A stretch of 64,000 bases of DNA from Acidaminococcus sp. (GTDB lineage Bacteria; Bacillota; Negativicutes; Acidaminococcales; Acidaminococcaceae): NCBI GenBank assembly GCA_022482815.1, contig JAKVOM010000001.1, positions 558,001 to 622,000 of the forward strand, in the 5' to 3' direction. A model generated the notes under the pieces. That model saw nothing but the letters and a program-made list of their open reading frames with translations, was not told the DNA's origin and searched no databases. Positions within the stretch are counted from its first letter, which is position 1. Each line of letters opens with the position of its first letter. The position numbers and the translations under genes are program-made. Shown here one piece after another: positions 16,378 through 25,063 of the stretch.

Positions 16378-17790
16378 TTAGTCAAAATTTCCAGCTTCAT
16401 CGTATTGCGGTTTGATGACATTTTGACCATTTCCGTCTAAATATCCCCATTTTCCGCTCTTTTTATCCTTCACTGGTAGACGGTTTGCATGAAGAGAACC
16501 CATGTCGGTGTACTTTTCCGAAGGATTCATGACAAACTGGCCGTTTGCATCAATGATGCCCACCTTATCGCCGCTCTTTACGGCTGCGCGGCCGTCAGAG
16601 AACGCGGTAACGGCGCTGAAATGATTCGGGATCACAATCACATTGGACTCGTTGATAAAGCCCCAATGATCATCGAAGGAGAAAGCGGCCCGTCCTTCAT
16701 TAAAAAAGCCTAATTTATCGTACATAGCCGGCACCACGGTCTGTCCTTTGGTGTCGATCATGCCCCAGCGGCCCTCGGCATCCACCATAAGCGCGCGGCC
16801 GTCATCAAATTCGGATAACGCCTGATAATCGGTTGGAATGACTTCCTGGCCCTGCTTATTAATGGCTCCCATAAAGAGGGAAGACGGCCGTACAGCTCCG
16901 CCCGGGTAGACGGTGATACCGCCGCCCCAGCCGTGGTGATGATGGTGGTGACCTCCGCCCCACCAGCCGATACCGATACCGCCCCATCCCCAGCCCCAGC
17001 CGGGATAGCCGATACCCCAATCGCCGCCCCATCCCCAGCCGATGGAGATGTAATCGAGGAATGTGCGGTGCGAGCGCCTCACACCGACCTGGGCCAGACC
17101 ATTTTCATCGAAATTACCGACGTAGGCATATTTCTTCAGTTTTGCATAGCGCTGTCCCTGGGTATTAAACAGCCAGGAATTGTCGATAGTCGCTGTTCCC
17201 TGATGGAACTCGCCGACCTCATCGGCCTTGCCGACACTGAGTGCCGAGCCGTCTTTTCTAAGATAAACCCAGTTTTTATCCAGCTTGGCAGCGGCCAGGC
17301 CTTCACTGAAAGCATTTGCTTTCTTATAAAGTGCCGGGATCACGAGTTTTCCCGTAGTATCGATATAACCCCATTTTCCGTCTTTTTTGACAGCCGCCAT
17401 ACCCTCAGAAAAGTAACTTACTTCGTCATAGTCGCCGGGCAGCCGCCTGCCGCCGGCGTCATAAAACGACCAGCCCTGATCATCTTTGGCTCCCAGGAAA
17501 CCTTCATTATAAGCCGTGACTTTTTTGAGTTTCGGTGCAATGATCTCCCGTCCGTCCCGGTCATACATACCGAACTTACCCTTTTTTTCGACAAGAATAA
17601 CCGGATGGGATTCATCATTCTGGATTTCCACCTTGCTGAATTCAAGGGGCATAATTACCTTGCCGGAAGGATCAATGGTCCCCGCTTTATCATCTTTGCT
17701 TACGATGGCAAGATGCTCGGCCGCAAAAGCTGTCTGCCCGGCCAGAAGGCAGGTCAGCACCGCCAGAAGCAATGATTTACCTTTTTTCAT
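16378..17790 (-). CDS. Secreted WG-repeat protein with a Trp/Gly/His-rich insert
   Basis: A 470-residue exported protein. A Sec signal peptide (about residues 1-23, ending TAFA) precedes a series of WG repeats of the form G.WGYID..G..VIP..Y, at least eight of them. They split into an N-terminal and a C-terminal set. Between them, at about residues 250-300, lies a low-complexity stretch of repeated GWGWGG with a run of six histidines. WG repeats form beta-propeller-like surfaces of unknown role. The insert could bind metal (inference). A GGAGG site precedes the ATG, and the gene is transcribed alone. Confidence 0.85.
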   Translation of the reverse strand: MKKGKSLLLAVLTCLLAGQTAFAAEHLAIVSKDDKAGTIDPSGKVIMPLEFSKVEIQNDESHPVILVEKKGKFGMYDRDGREIIAPKLKKVTAYNEGFLGAKDDQGWSFYDAGGRRLPGDYDEVSYFSEGMAAVKKDGKWGYIDTTGKLVIPALYKKANAFSEGLAAAKLDKNWVYLRKDGSALSVGKADEVGEFHQGTATIDNSWLFNTQGQRYAKLKKYAYVGNFDENGLAQVGVRRSHRTFLDYISIGWGWGGDWGIGYPGWGWGWGGIGIGWWGGGHHHHHHGWGGGITVYPGGAVRPSSLFMGAINKQGQEVIPTDYQALSEFDDGRALMVDAEGRWGMIDTKGQTVVPAMYDKLGFFNEGRAAFSFDDHWGFINESNVIVIPNHFSAVTAFSDGRAAVKSGDKVGIIDANGQFVMNPSEKYTDMGSLHANRLPVKDKKSGKWGYLDGNGQNVIKPQYDEAGNFD

Positions 17791-17953
17791 GATTCCACCT
17801 CCGAATCAGGAGAAACACAATTTCTTTGAAAAGAAAATCACTTTCCATTTTGCGTCTATTATACAATATTTGAATGAAATCAGCACCGCCGGTAAAAATG
17901 GTAGTAATCAGCCGATAGCGGCTTCTATTTCTGCCTGTCACAAACCTGAAAAA

Positions 17954-18829
17954 TCACTTTCTTGACAACATCCAGACCATGATCATGATACAGGCGGCAC
18001 CTGCCATTTCAGCAGTACCTACATGATTGCCCATAAAAAGAATGGAAATTGCGTAGGCTGAAAGCGGCTCAAACGCGGCCAGTGCGCCTGTTTCAGACGC
18101 GGGTATGTACTTTGTACTTTCCAGGTAAACCGAATAAGCAATAAGAGTTCCGAAGACAATAACGACAGCAAAGGCAGCCAGTGTATGGATATCCCAGACC
18201 GCCCCCGCAAATGTCGGGGGATTCAGCAGCAAAAGAAGAATCGCATTGCCCAGGCTGCCCCAGCCGATTACGGCAAAACAGGAGTACGTTTTAAGCAGCG
18301 CAGCGGCAAATGCCGTATAAAAAGCCATCCCGAAAGCACTGACAATGCCCCAGAAAAGGGCTTCTTTGGAAACTGCCAGCACGGCTCCCCGGCCCTGGGT
18401 TGCAATCAGCGTCGTTCCAAGTACGGCCAGCACAGCTGCCAAAAGCTCTCTCCTGCGCGGTGCGCGGCGTTCCTTCCATAAATAATACCCCAGCAATATA
18501 GCCGGCATCAGATACTGCAGCACGGTACCCGTTGCCGCGTTGCTGTAATGGATGGCAAGCGTAAAGGGGACCTGCATGCAGTACATGCCCAGCACCGTAA
18601 ACTTCAGCATCAGTTCAGGCTGCTCGCGAACAGGCGCCAGCAAGTTCTCCTTGCGGAACAATGTGATACCGAAAAAACAAATGGCCGTAATAATCATTCG
18701 GATAAGCAGCACGGTCTGCCAGGCCAGATGCTGCCGATTCATTAGATATTCAAGGCTGTTGCTGCTGCTTCCCCAGAGCGTTGCCCCGATAAGCACAAGC
18801 AGCACGCCGAACTGATGTCCCTTCTGCAA
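17954..18829 (-). CDS. EamA/DMT family transporter
   Basis: A 291-residue inner-membrane protein with about ten helices in two EamA halves (first half from GVLLVLIGATLWGSSSNSLEY; second from FWGIVSAFGMAFYTAFAAAL). The start is TTG at 18829, with AAGGAG eight bases upstream; no ATG fits. It lies 30 bases downstream of tag on the same strand, so the two are probably co-transcribed. The substrate is unknown; members export amino acids or metabolites. It is related in size and fold to the broken EamA gene at 19653. Confidence 0.88.
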   Translation of the reverse strand: MQKGHQFGVLLVLIGATLWGSSSNSLEYLMNRQHLAWQTVLLIRMIITAICFFGITLFRKENLLAPVREQPELMLKFTVLGMYCMQVPFTLAIHYSNAATGTVLQYLMPAILLGYYLWKERRAPRRRELLAAVLAVLGTTLIATQGRGAVLAVSKEALFWGIVSAFGMAFYTAFAAALLKTYSCFAVIGWGSLGNAILLLLLNPPTFAGAVWDIHTLAAFAVVIVFGTLIAYSVYLESTKYIPASETGALAAFEPLSAYAISILFMGNHVGTAEMAGAACIMIMVWMLSRK

Positions 18830-18859
18830 GATATCCGCTCCTTTGCTGTGAGTTCTTGA

Positions 18860-19462
18860 TTACATTTCTTCATCCGGCGGTAATTTTCGTATCTTTCCCA
18901 AGCGGCAGAGCTCCGCAAACCGGGGACATGTCTTATCGTGGTCATTAATGATTCCGCAGGCCTGAAGGTGAGAATAGATTGTCACTGGCCCAAGGAAGGA
19001 AAAGCCGCGTTTTTTAAGATCCTTACTGATGCGGGCCGAAAGTCCGTTTGCCGCCGGAATCTGTCCTTCCGAGTGATGGTCATAAAGGTAAGTGAAGCCG
19101 TCAGTATAGTTCCATAAATACCGGCTGAAGCTGCCAAATTCCCTCTGAACAGCCAGAAAGGCACGGGCGTTCTTAACAACTGCATGCACTTTACGAGGAG
19201 AGCGAATCATGCCTTCCACCGCAAGAATCTTTTTTTCATCAGCTTCTGTAAAAGCAGCTACGGCTGCAGGGTCAAAATCGGCAAAGCAGCGGCGCAGAAT
19301 TTCCCGCTTCTGCAGGATCAGATTCCAGCTCAGTCCGCACTGAAGGGCTTCCAGCATGAGAAACTCAAACTGTTTCCGGTCGTCATGCGTGGGAACACCC
19401 CACTCCGTATCGTGATACGCTTCCATTTTAGCGTTCATATGGCACCAATCGAGGCATCTCAT
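18860..19462 (-). CDS. tag: DNA-3-methyladenine glycosylase I
   Basis: A 200-residue base-excision repair enzyme removing 3-methyladenine. It aligns through its length with E. coli Tag: YHDTEWGVP, LQCGLSWNLILQKRE, the helix-hairpin region AVEGMIRSPRKVHAVVKNAR, LKKRGFSFLGPVT and ACGIINDH. The zinc site is supported by an N-terminal cysteine (RCLDWC), the YH histidine, and the C-terminal NDH..C. The start is ATG at 19462 with AAAGGA about 12 bases upstream. It is the first gene of a unit with the EamA transporter. Confidence 0.95.
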   Translation of the reverse strand: MRCLDWCHMNAKMEAYHDTEWGVPTHDDRKQFEFLMLEALQCGLSWNLILQKREILRRCFADFDPAAVAAFTEADEKKILAVEGMIRSPRKVHAVVKNARAFLAVQREFGSFSRYLWNYTDGFTYLYDHHSEGQIPAANGLSARISKDLKKRGFSFLGPVTIYSHLQACGIINDHDKTCPRFAELCRLGKIRKLPPDEEM

Positions 19463-19652
19463 GATATAAAAATTCCTTTCATTCTTAATTCTACGCCCAT
19501 TTTATCATACTTTGACGAATGGTAAACCAGCCGCCGGAAGGCAGCCGCACGCAGCAAAAAAACATATCACGAAATCCCGCTGCCTGTGCCTTCCTTTCCG
19601 TTCCGATTTCTGCTACAATCGAACTGCTGAAACTTTTAGTAAGGAGAACATC

Positions 19653-20540
19653 ATGAACCAGCTGCAGGGTACCTTGATTGTCATTTTGTCGACAGCCATG
19701 TAGGGCATTGCCGGCGTGTGCGGTCAATACCTTTTTGAACATACGCAAATTGATTCCACCTGGATGATTACCATCCGGCAGCTCATTGCCGGTGTCATCT
19801 ATATGGGAATCACTGCCGCAAAAGGCAAGGAATCCCTGTGGGGAGTCTGGAAAAGCGGAGCCGTCAATCTTCGGGAAATGATCCTGTTTTCCCTGGGACT
19901 TTTGGGCGCACAGTACGGCTTCTACTCTGCTATCCGTCTTTCTAACGCGCCGACAGCAACGGTACTTATCTATACGGAACCGGTTTTTGTCGTCCTGTAC
20001 CAGCTCATTGTCCACCACCGCCGGCCTGAAAGCAGGGAAATCTTTGGTATCTTTCTGGCACTAACAGGCGTTTTTCTCATCTGTACGCACGGCGATCCGC
20101 ACAGCCTGATTATTTCGCCGTCCGCACTCTTCTGGGCCATCTTGTCGGCTCTTGCCATGACTGTCTATACGGTCTGCCCGGTTCACCTGCTGAAAGAATA
20201 CACGAGCCCTTATATCATGGGATGGGGGCAGCTCATTGCCGGCGTCCTCCTTATTCCGTTCTGCCATCTGGGACATTCCGGAGTAGATGCCTGGACCTGG
20301 CAGACGGCCGGCGCCCTGGCATACATCATTGTACTCGGCACCGTCGTTCCCTTCCTGATGTATTTTGTCGGACTTAAAGTGATTGGTCCCGTCAAAGCAG
20401 CGCTCATCAGCTGCTGCGAACCTCTTTGCTCAATTCTTCTGTCTGTACTCCTTCTCGGGACTGTGCTCACACTTCCCGACTATACCGGTATGGCCTGCAT
20501 TATCGTCACGATTCTGCTCATGTCGGTGGGCAAAAAGTAA
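19653..20540 (+). pseudogene. EamA/DMT family transporter interrupted by an amber codon
   Basis: The natural start is ATG at 19653 with AAGGAG nine bases upstream. Codon 17 is TAG (19701-19703), where family members usually have a tryptophan (…AMW-GIAG…). A single TGG to TAG change explains it. The frame then runs intact for 279 codons with both EamA halves. Translation might restart at GTG 19716, but that lacks a ribosome-binding site and removes most of the first helix. It could be a recent pseudogene, a strain-specific mutation or a sequencing error. The gene is divergent from tag. Confidence 0.75.
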
Positions 20541-20562
20541 CACGATAGTCTATTCTATCGTG
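20541..20562 (+). terminator. Hairpin directly after the interrupted EamA gene
   Basis: A perfect 8-base stem CACGATAG / CTATCGTG begins right after the stop. No T-run follows, so terminator function is uncertain. Confidence 0.4.
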
Positions 20563-20669
20563 CAGGCATACTGTTGTGCCGGAGTCCAAAGCAGTCAGCC
20601 GCATGAAAAGGCGCTTTTAGCATGTGGCATTTAGCTTCGTCTCCGGCAGGAATGAAGCAGCAATATACA

Positions 20670-20726
20670 AAAACAGGAACTATGAAGAAGATTCTTGACT
20701 CATCTTCTCTATAGTTCCTGTTTTTT
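20670..20726. terminator. Bidirectional terminator between the EamA and LysR genes
   Basis: The stem AAAACAGGAACTAT / ATAGTTCCTGTTTT has inner GAAGA/TCTTC pairing, with A and T runs on its two sides. Next to it, at about 20737-20770, lies CAAACCGCTCGCCGGTTTG followed by CTTCCACGGGCGG, a dispersed-repeat segment in reverse orientation. Confidence 0.8.
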
Positions 20727-20785
20727 ATTGATTCACTGCAAACCGCTCGCCGGTTTGCTTCCACGGGCGGACGGCCTTTTCTCAA

Positions 20786-21733
20786 TCACGATGCGCTGTC
20801 GAGCTGCTGCATTTTCTTGTACCGTTTCTGCAGCTCCACGATAAAGTCCTGCTCCATCTGGGAAGGTTCCGTTCCCTTACGTTTGATGACGCCAAAGGCA
20901 AACCGCTCTTCACACCCCAGAAGCGGCACGGAAATCACTCCGTAGAGCGAATCCTGGTCCTTGAACTCCATAATTCCAATCGTAAAGAAATTTGTCCGCG
21001 AGAGCAGGCGCATCTGTTCCTGACGGTCATTCACACGAACGACCTTGCGGGCCATATTAAGATCGATGGACCCCGATTCTGTCGTCAGATGGTAAATGAA
21101 ATCTTCATACTGTCCGATATACCGCACGAACCCATAATCCATCAGCTCCCTGATATCGATGCCCCGCCGGCCGATTGTTCTCACCAGTTCGTGTTCCGAT
21201 GAAATGCAGACATACGGGCGGATCACTGCAAGAGGAATATATTCCAGCCCCTGCTCACTGAAATCCGGGACTGCGTCACCTTTTTTCACTGCCGTATGAA
21301 TCACGCCGAGGTTGGACTTGCCTTCCTTCACGTCATTGATTACCTCAAGAGGCGAAGCCTCATGCAGACGCCCTGTGAAGCTGTCGATATCCTGATAACG
21401 GCGGCAAACCTCATTAAAACATTCCGCCGTATGGGAAAACCGTGTCATGCTGACGTTGAGGCAGCTGCGCTCGACCTTGCGGGCACTGACCATGAGCTGC
21501 AGCCGGTCCATTTCCTTCAAAATGACCTGACAATGCACGAGAATGCGCTGTCCATCCGCTGTCAGGCGGGTACCGTGACTGGTTCGCCGAAAGAGCGTGA
21601 CACCCATTTCATTTTCTAATTTTCGGATGATATGGCTCAGTTGGGGCTGAGAAATAAAAATTGCTTTTGCGGCCTGGGAAATGGAACCGTACTTGGCAAC
21701 AGCCGCAAAATAACGTAACTCATTTGTATCCAT
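20786..21733 (-). CDS. LysR family transcriptional regulator
   Basis: A 315-residue LTTR. The N-terminal winged helix-turn-helix reads MDTNELRYFAAVAKYGSISQAAKAIFISQPQLSHIIRKLE in outline (residues 1-40), and the PBP-like effector domain spans about 90-300. The start at 21733 is set by AAGGAG six bases upstream; the longer frame adds 14 unrelated residues. It is transcribed divergently from glsA, the typical LTTR arrangement, so glsA is its likely target and glutamine/glutamate or a related compound a possible co-inducer (inference). Confidence 0.92.
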   Translation of the reverse strand: MDTNELRYFAAVAKYGSISQAAKAIFISQPQLSHIIRKLENEMGVTLFRRTSHGTRLTADGQRILVHCQVILKEMDRLQLMVSARKVERSCLNVSMTRFSHTAECFNEVCRRYQDIDSFTGRLHEASPLEVINDVKEGKSNLGVIHTAVKKGDAVPDFSEQGLEYIPLAVIRPYVCISSEHELVRTIGRRGIDIRELMDYGFVRYIGQYEDFIYHLTTESGSIDLNMARKVVRVNDRQEQMRLLSRTNFFTIGIMEFKDQDSLYGVISVPLLGCEERFAFGVIKRKGTEPSQMEQDFIVELQKRYKKMQQLDSAS

Positions 21734-21773
21734 AAATAGCTCCTTGATCCGTAACACTGTACTTAGTTCTATC

Positions 21774-21782
21774 ATTATAACA
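21774..21782 (-). promoter_or_regulatory. Extended -10 promoter of the LysR gene
   Basis: The minus strand reads TGTTATAAT, a perfect extended -10 about 40 bases before the ATG. No good -35 was seen. Confidence 0.5.
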
Positions 21783-21835
21783 TAATCAATGGGTTTATAT
21801 TTATTTTGCCGATATCCCTTATGAAAAAGCCGTCT

Positions 21836-21864
21836 TTCAAGAAAAGCGAATAAAATTCTATAAT
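21836..21864 (+). promoter_or_regulatory. Promoter of glsA
   Basis: A -10 TATAAT (21859-21864) lies 17 bases after a weak -35 TTCAAG. The poor -35 fits activation by the divergent LysR protein. Confidence 0.5.
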
Positions 21865-21933
21865 GATATTAGGAAAATTGTCGCAAAATTCATATTTTAT
21901 TTGGTAAACATGATGACAGAAAGGGTAATGAAC

Positions 21934-22866
21934 ATGGATCAAAAGGTACAAGATGTGTTGGAAATGGCATTGGAACAGGGCCGTGACGTGCTGTATGAAG
22001 GAAAAGTAGCAAGCTACATCCCGGAACTGGCCAAAGCCGATTCGTCCAATTTAGGGGTCTGCCTGATGAAAAAAGACGGCACTGTCTATAAAGCCGGTGA
22101 CTACAATATTCCTTTCACTATTCAAAGTATTTCTAAAACGTTTTCTCTCATCCTGGCTCTGCAGACAGCCGGCTATGATAAAGTCTTCAGTAAAATCGGC
22201 ATGGAGCCCACGGGCGACCGTTTTGACAGTATTCTTCAGCTCGAACTTAAGGACTGGCGCCCCTTCAACCCCATGATCAACGCCGGTGCCATTGTGACAG
22301 CCAGCTGCATCGAAGCCGATGATCCCTTCCAGAGTTTTCTGGATCTCGTCCGCAAAGTATGCAAAAATCCGCGCATTAAGTTAAATGAAGCTGTGTACAA
22401 GTCTGAAAAACGGACGGGTACAAGAAACCGCTCCATCGCCTATCTGTTAAAGAGTGACCACGTCCTGGACGGCGAACCGGAAGATATTCTGGATATTTAT
22501 TTCCGCATGTGCTCCGTCATGGTCACGGCAAAGGATCTGGCCCGGTACGGCATGATTCTGTCCAACCATGGTGTTGATCCGGAAACGGGAGAACAACTCA
22601 TCGACGTATCCATCGTCCGCATCGTCACTACGCTGATGATGCTCTGCGGAATGTATGACGAATCCGGAGAATACGCCGTAAAGGTCGGTCTGCCGAGCAA
22701 GAGCGGCGTCGGCGGCGGTATTGTTGCCATTTCCCGCAAAGGCGTCGGCATCGGTACCTTCGGACCTATGCTGAACAAAAAAGGAAACTCCGTCGGCGGC
22801 GAAAAGATTCTGCAGGTATTGTCCCGTGAACTGCATCTGCATGTATTTGACGTTGCTACTTTCTAA
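21934..22866 (+). CDS. glsA: Glutaminase A
   Basis: A 310-residue cytoplasmic glutaminase of the serine beta-lactamase-like fold, converting glutamine to glutamate and ammonia. The catalytic S65-x-x-K68 (SISK) is present, together with NAGAI and the GGVGGGIVA-like glycine block (SGVGGGIVAISRKGVGIG). The start at 21934 is chosen because AAAGGG lies eight bases upstream and the length then matches the family. It feeds the glutamate pool, which suits an amino-acid-fermenting anaerobe. It is a single gene, divergent from a LysR regulator. Confidence 0.95.
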   Translation: MDQKVQDVLEMALEQGRDVLYEGKVASYIPELAKADSSNLGVCLMKKDGTVYKAGDYNIPFTIQSISKTFSLILALQTAGYDKVFSKIGMEPTGDRFDSILQLELKDWRPFNPMINAGAIVTASCIEADDPFQSFLDLVRKVCKNPRIKLNEAVYKSEKRTGTRNRSIAYLLKSDHVLDGEPEDILDIYFRMCSVMVTAKDLARYGMILSNHGVDPETGEQLIDVSIVRIVTTLMMLCGMYDESGEYAVKVGLPSKSGVGGGIVAISRKGVGIGTFGPMLNKKGNSVGGEKILQVLSRELHLHVFDVATF

Positions 22867-22900
22867 ATCAAAAATAATTTTCCTCACTTCTTTCACCCCT

Positions 22901-22933
22901 GGCCCGCTGCTTCAGCAAATGAAGCAGCGGGCC
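22901..22933 (+). terminator. Strong GC-rich hairpin after glsA
   Basis: A perfect 13-base stem GGCCCGCTGCTTC / GAAGCAGCGGGCC lies 35 bases past the stop. The following T-run is poor. Confidence 0.5.
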
Positions 22934-22977
22934 GCTTCGCTGATGACCTTATTTTGCCTTCACCCTATACTCAGACA

Positions 22978-23035
22978 AAACAAACAGGAGCCATGAAAAA
23001 TTCTACTCCGAATTTCTTCACAGCTCCTGTTTGTT
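22978..23035. terminator. Palindrome between glsA and serA
   Basis: An imperfect stem ACAAACAGGAGC / GCTCCTGTTTGT with inner GAAAAATTC/GAATTTCTTC pairing. It is a distant variant of the GGGGCTGTGAAAT family. Downstream at 23095-23130 another hairpin, GCAAAATTGC..GATTTTGC, is followed by TTCCACGGGCG, a dispersed-repeat segment. Confidence 0.6.
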
Positions 23036-23166
23036 ATTTCATTTTGGTTAAAAACCGTATTACCCTGCTAAATCCTTGGATTTTATTCCTTAAAGCAAAA
23101 TTGCTTCAGCGATTTTGCTTCCACGGGCGACCTGCGGCCTGCGGCCGGCGACCAGCGTATTTTTAT

Positions 23167-24756
23167 TTACAGCAGCACCATCTTCGCACCGACAATGCCG
23201 TCGAGGTTACGGACAATATCCATTGTATTCTTATCTACCGCACTGTCGACGGTAAGTACCATCATAGCCGCGCCTTCTTCTTTCTTGCGGGCTACCTGCA
23301 TGGTTGCAATATTGACGTGACCGGCGCCGAGAAGCGTACCAATCTGACCGATCATGCCGGGTTTATCATCGTTGCGTGCGACAATCATATACGGAGCCGG
23401 CACCACGTCGAAGCGATATCCCTGGATTTCCGTAATATGCGGCTGATTGTCCGGTGTCACGACACCAGCTGCCATAAAGACCTTTTTACCGGCAGTAAAG
23501 GTGACCTGAATTTTATTCATGCGGCCTACGCCCCTGACTTTACCTTCTGTCACAGTAATGCCGCGCGTTTCAGCAGCCAGTTCCGCGTTGACCATATTGA
23601 CACGCTCGCGGAGGACAGGTTTCAAAAGGCCCTGCAGCACGGCACGGGTAATCAGGTTTGTTTCCTGCTGAGCCGCTTCCCCTTCATAGGTCACTTCCAC
23701 TTTTTCGACCGGTTCCTTACGCAGCTGGTAATAAAGCTTGCCCAGCGTCACACCCAGTCTTAAATAACCGCGCAGGTCTTCCAGCTCGGTAGCGGCAATG
23801 GCCGGCAGGTTCACGGCATTCGGCACCATCTTGCCGTCGAGGACGTTAATCACTTCTTCGGCGATGGCCAGACCAACCTTATCCTGGGCTTCAAAAGTGC
23901 TGGCGCCAAGGTGCGGCGTAACCACGCACTGAGGCATACCAATAAGCGGGGAAATCGGTTTCGGTTCATCCACGACGACATCGAGGCCGACGCTTGCGAC
24001 GATACCCGCCTTCACGGCTTCTGCCAGATCCTTTTCATTGTACAGACCGCCGCGGGCGCAGTTGACGACGCGGACACCGCGTTTGCACTTCGCCCATTCC
24101 TTGGCCGTCAGCATATCAATCGTTTCTTCTGTTTTTGGCGTATGAATGGTAATGACGTCGGACTGCTTGAGCAAATCATCCAGCGTTTCGCACTTTTCAA
24201 CGCCCAGACGCTGGAAACGGCTGTCCGGAATGTACGGATCATAGGCTATGACGCGCATATCAAACGCATGCATACGTTTTGCAACGAGGGCACCGATACG
24301 GCCGAGTCCGATGATTCCCAGCGTCTTATGATACAATTCGATACCCTTCAGATTCTTGCGGTCCCAGATACCCTTTTCCAGCATTTCGTTGGCCCGGACC
24401 GTATTGCGGCAGGAAGCCAGCATCAGACCGATGGTATGTTCCGCCGCGGAGATTACATTGGCTTCCGGCGTATTGACGACGATAATGCCGCGTTTAGTTG
24501 CTCCGTCAATATCGATGTTATCGACACCGTTGCCGGCGCGGCCGACAACTTTTAATTTTTTAGCCGCGTTGTAAAGTTCCTCATTGACTTTCGTCACACT
24601 GCGGACAATCAGGGCATCGTAGTCCCCGATGATTTTCAAAAGTTCCTCACGGGGGATTTCAAAGTTGACGGTTACTTCCAGATTCGGATTTGCCTTCAGC
24701 TTTTCCACACCTTTATCGGAAATACGTTCTGCCACAATGACTTTTTTCTTGTCCAT
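23167..24756 (-). CDS. serA: D-3-phosphoglycerate dehydrogenase
   Basis: A 529-residue long-form enzyme catalysing the first step of serine synthesis (3-phosphoglycerate to 3-phosphohydroxypyruvate with NAD). The NAD motif is GLGRIGALVAKRM. The catalytic Arg is in NCARGGLYNE, the Glu in VVDEPKP and the His in TPHLGAST. An allosteric substrate-binding domain and a C-terminal ACT domain (about 455-529) follow, suggesting feedback by an amino acid. A T-box leader immediately upstream couples expression to tRNA charging, most likely serine tRNA. It is a single gene. Confidence 0.97.
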   Translation of the reverse strand: MDKKKVIVAERISDKGVEKLKANPNLEVTVNFEIPREELLKIIGDYDALIVRSVTKVNEELYNAAKKLKVVGRAGNGVDNIDIDGATKRGIIVVNTPEANVISAAEHTIGLMLASCRNTVRANEMLEKGIWDRKNLKGIELYHKTLGIIGLGRIGALVAKRMHAFDMRVIAYDPYIPDSRFQRLGVEKCETLDDLLKQSDVITIHTPKTEETIDMLTAKEWAKCKRGVRVVNCARGGLYNEKDLAEAVKAGIVASVGLDVVVDEPKPISPLIGMPQCVVTPHLGASTFEAQDKVGLAIAEEVINVLDGKMVPNAVNLPAIAATELEDLRGYLRLGVTLGKLYYQLRKEPVEKVEVTYEGEAAQQETNLITRAVLQGLLKPVLRERVNMVNAELAAETRGITVTEGKVRGVGRMNKIQVTFTAGKKVFMAAGVVTPDNQPHITEIQGYRFDVVPAPYMIVARNDDKPGMIGQIGTLLGAGHVNIATMQVARKKEEGAAMMVLTVDSAVDKNTMDIVRNLDGIVGAKMVLL

Positions 24757-24784
24757 TTCTAATAAACTCCCTTCATTTGCCCGT

Positions 24785-25015
24785 TAAAAAAATCCCATCC
24801 CTGATAACCCGCATCGGGTTCGTCAAGGACGGGAGATTTCTCACGTGGTGCCACCTTGTTTCGCTTATTCAGCCTCATATTCAGGATAACGGCTTCGCCG
24901 GATGGGTTGCGGCCCCCATCGTCTCGGGAATGGATTCCAAAAGAATTCCGCACTGCCTCGCACCGCCCGGCAGCTCTCTGAATCGGATATTCTATCGTAC
25001 TTGGTTCCGTCATTA
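24785..25015 (-). promoter_or_regulatory. T-box leader of serA
   Basis: On the minus strand the order is typical. A Stem I apical region contains AGAGAGCTGCC..GGTGCGAGGCAG. The T-box proper AAGGTGGCACCACG is at 24844-24857. It is followed by a terminator of AATCTCCCGTCC / GGGATGGGATT type, with an inner GAACCCGATGCGGGTT hairpin and seven T (24785-24838). T-box RNAs read uncharged tRNA. A TCC (Ser) triplet followed by A is a candidate specifier after Stem I's apical part, but this needs folding to confirm. Confidence 0.88.
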
Positions 25016-25063
25016 ATTTTATTAATAATATGGATGAATATTTTTTAACGATTGATTGCTATT

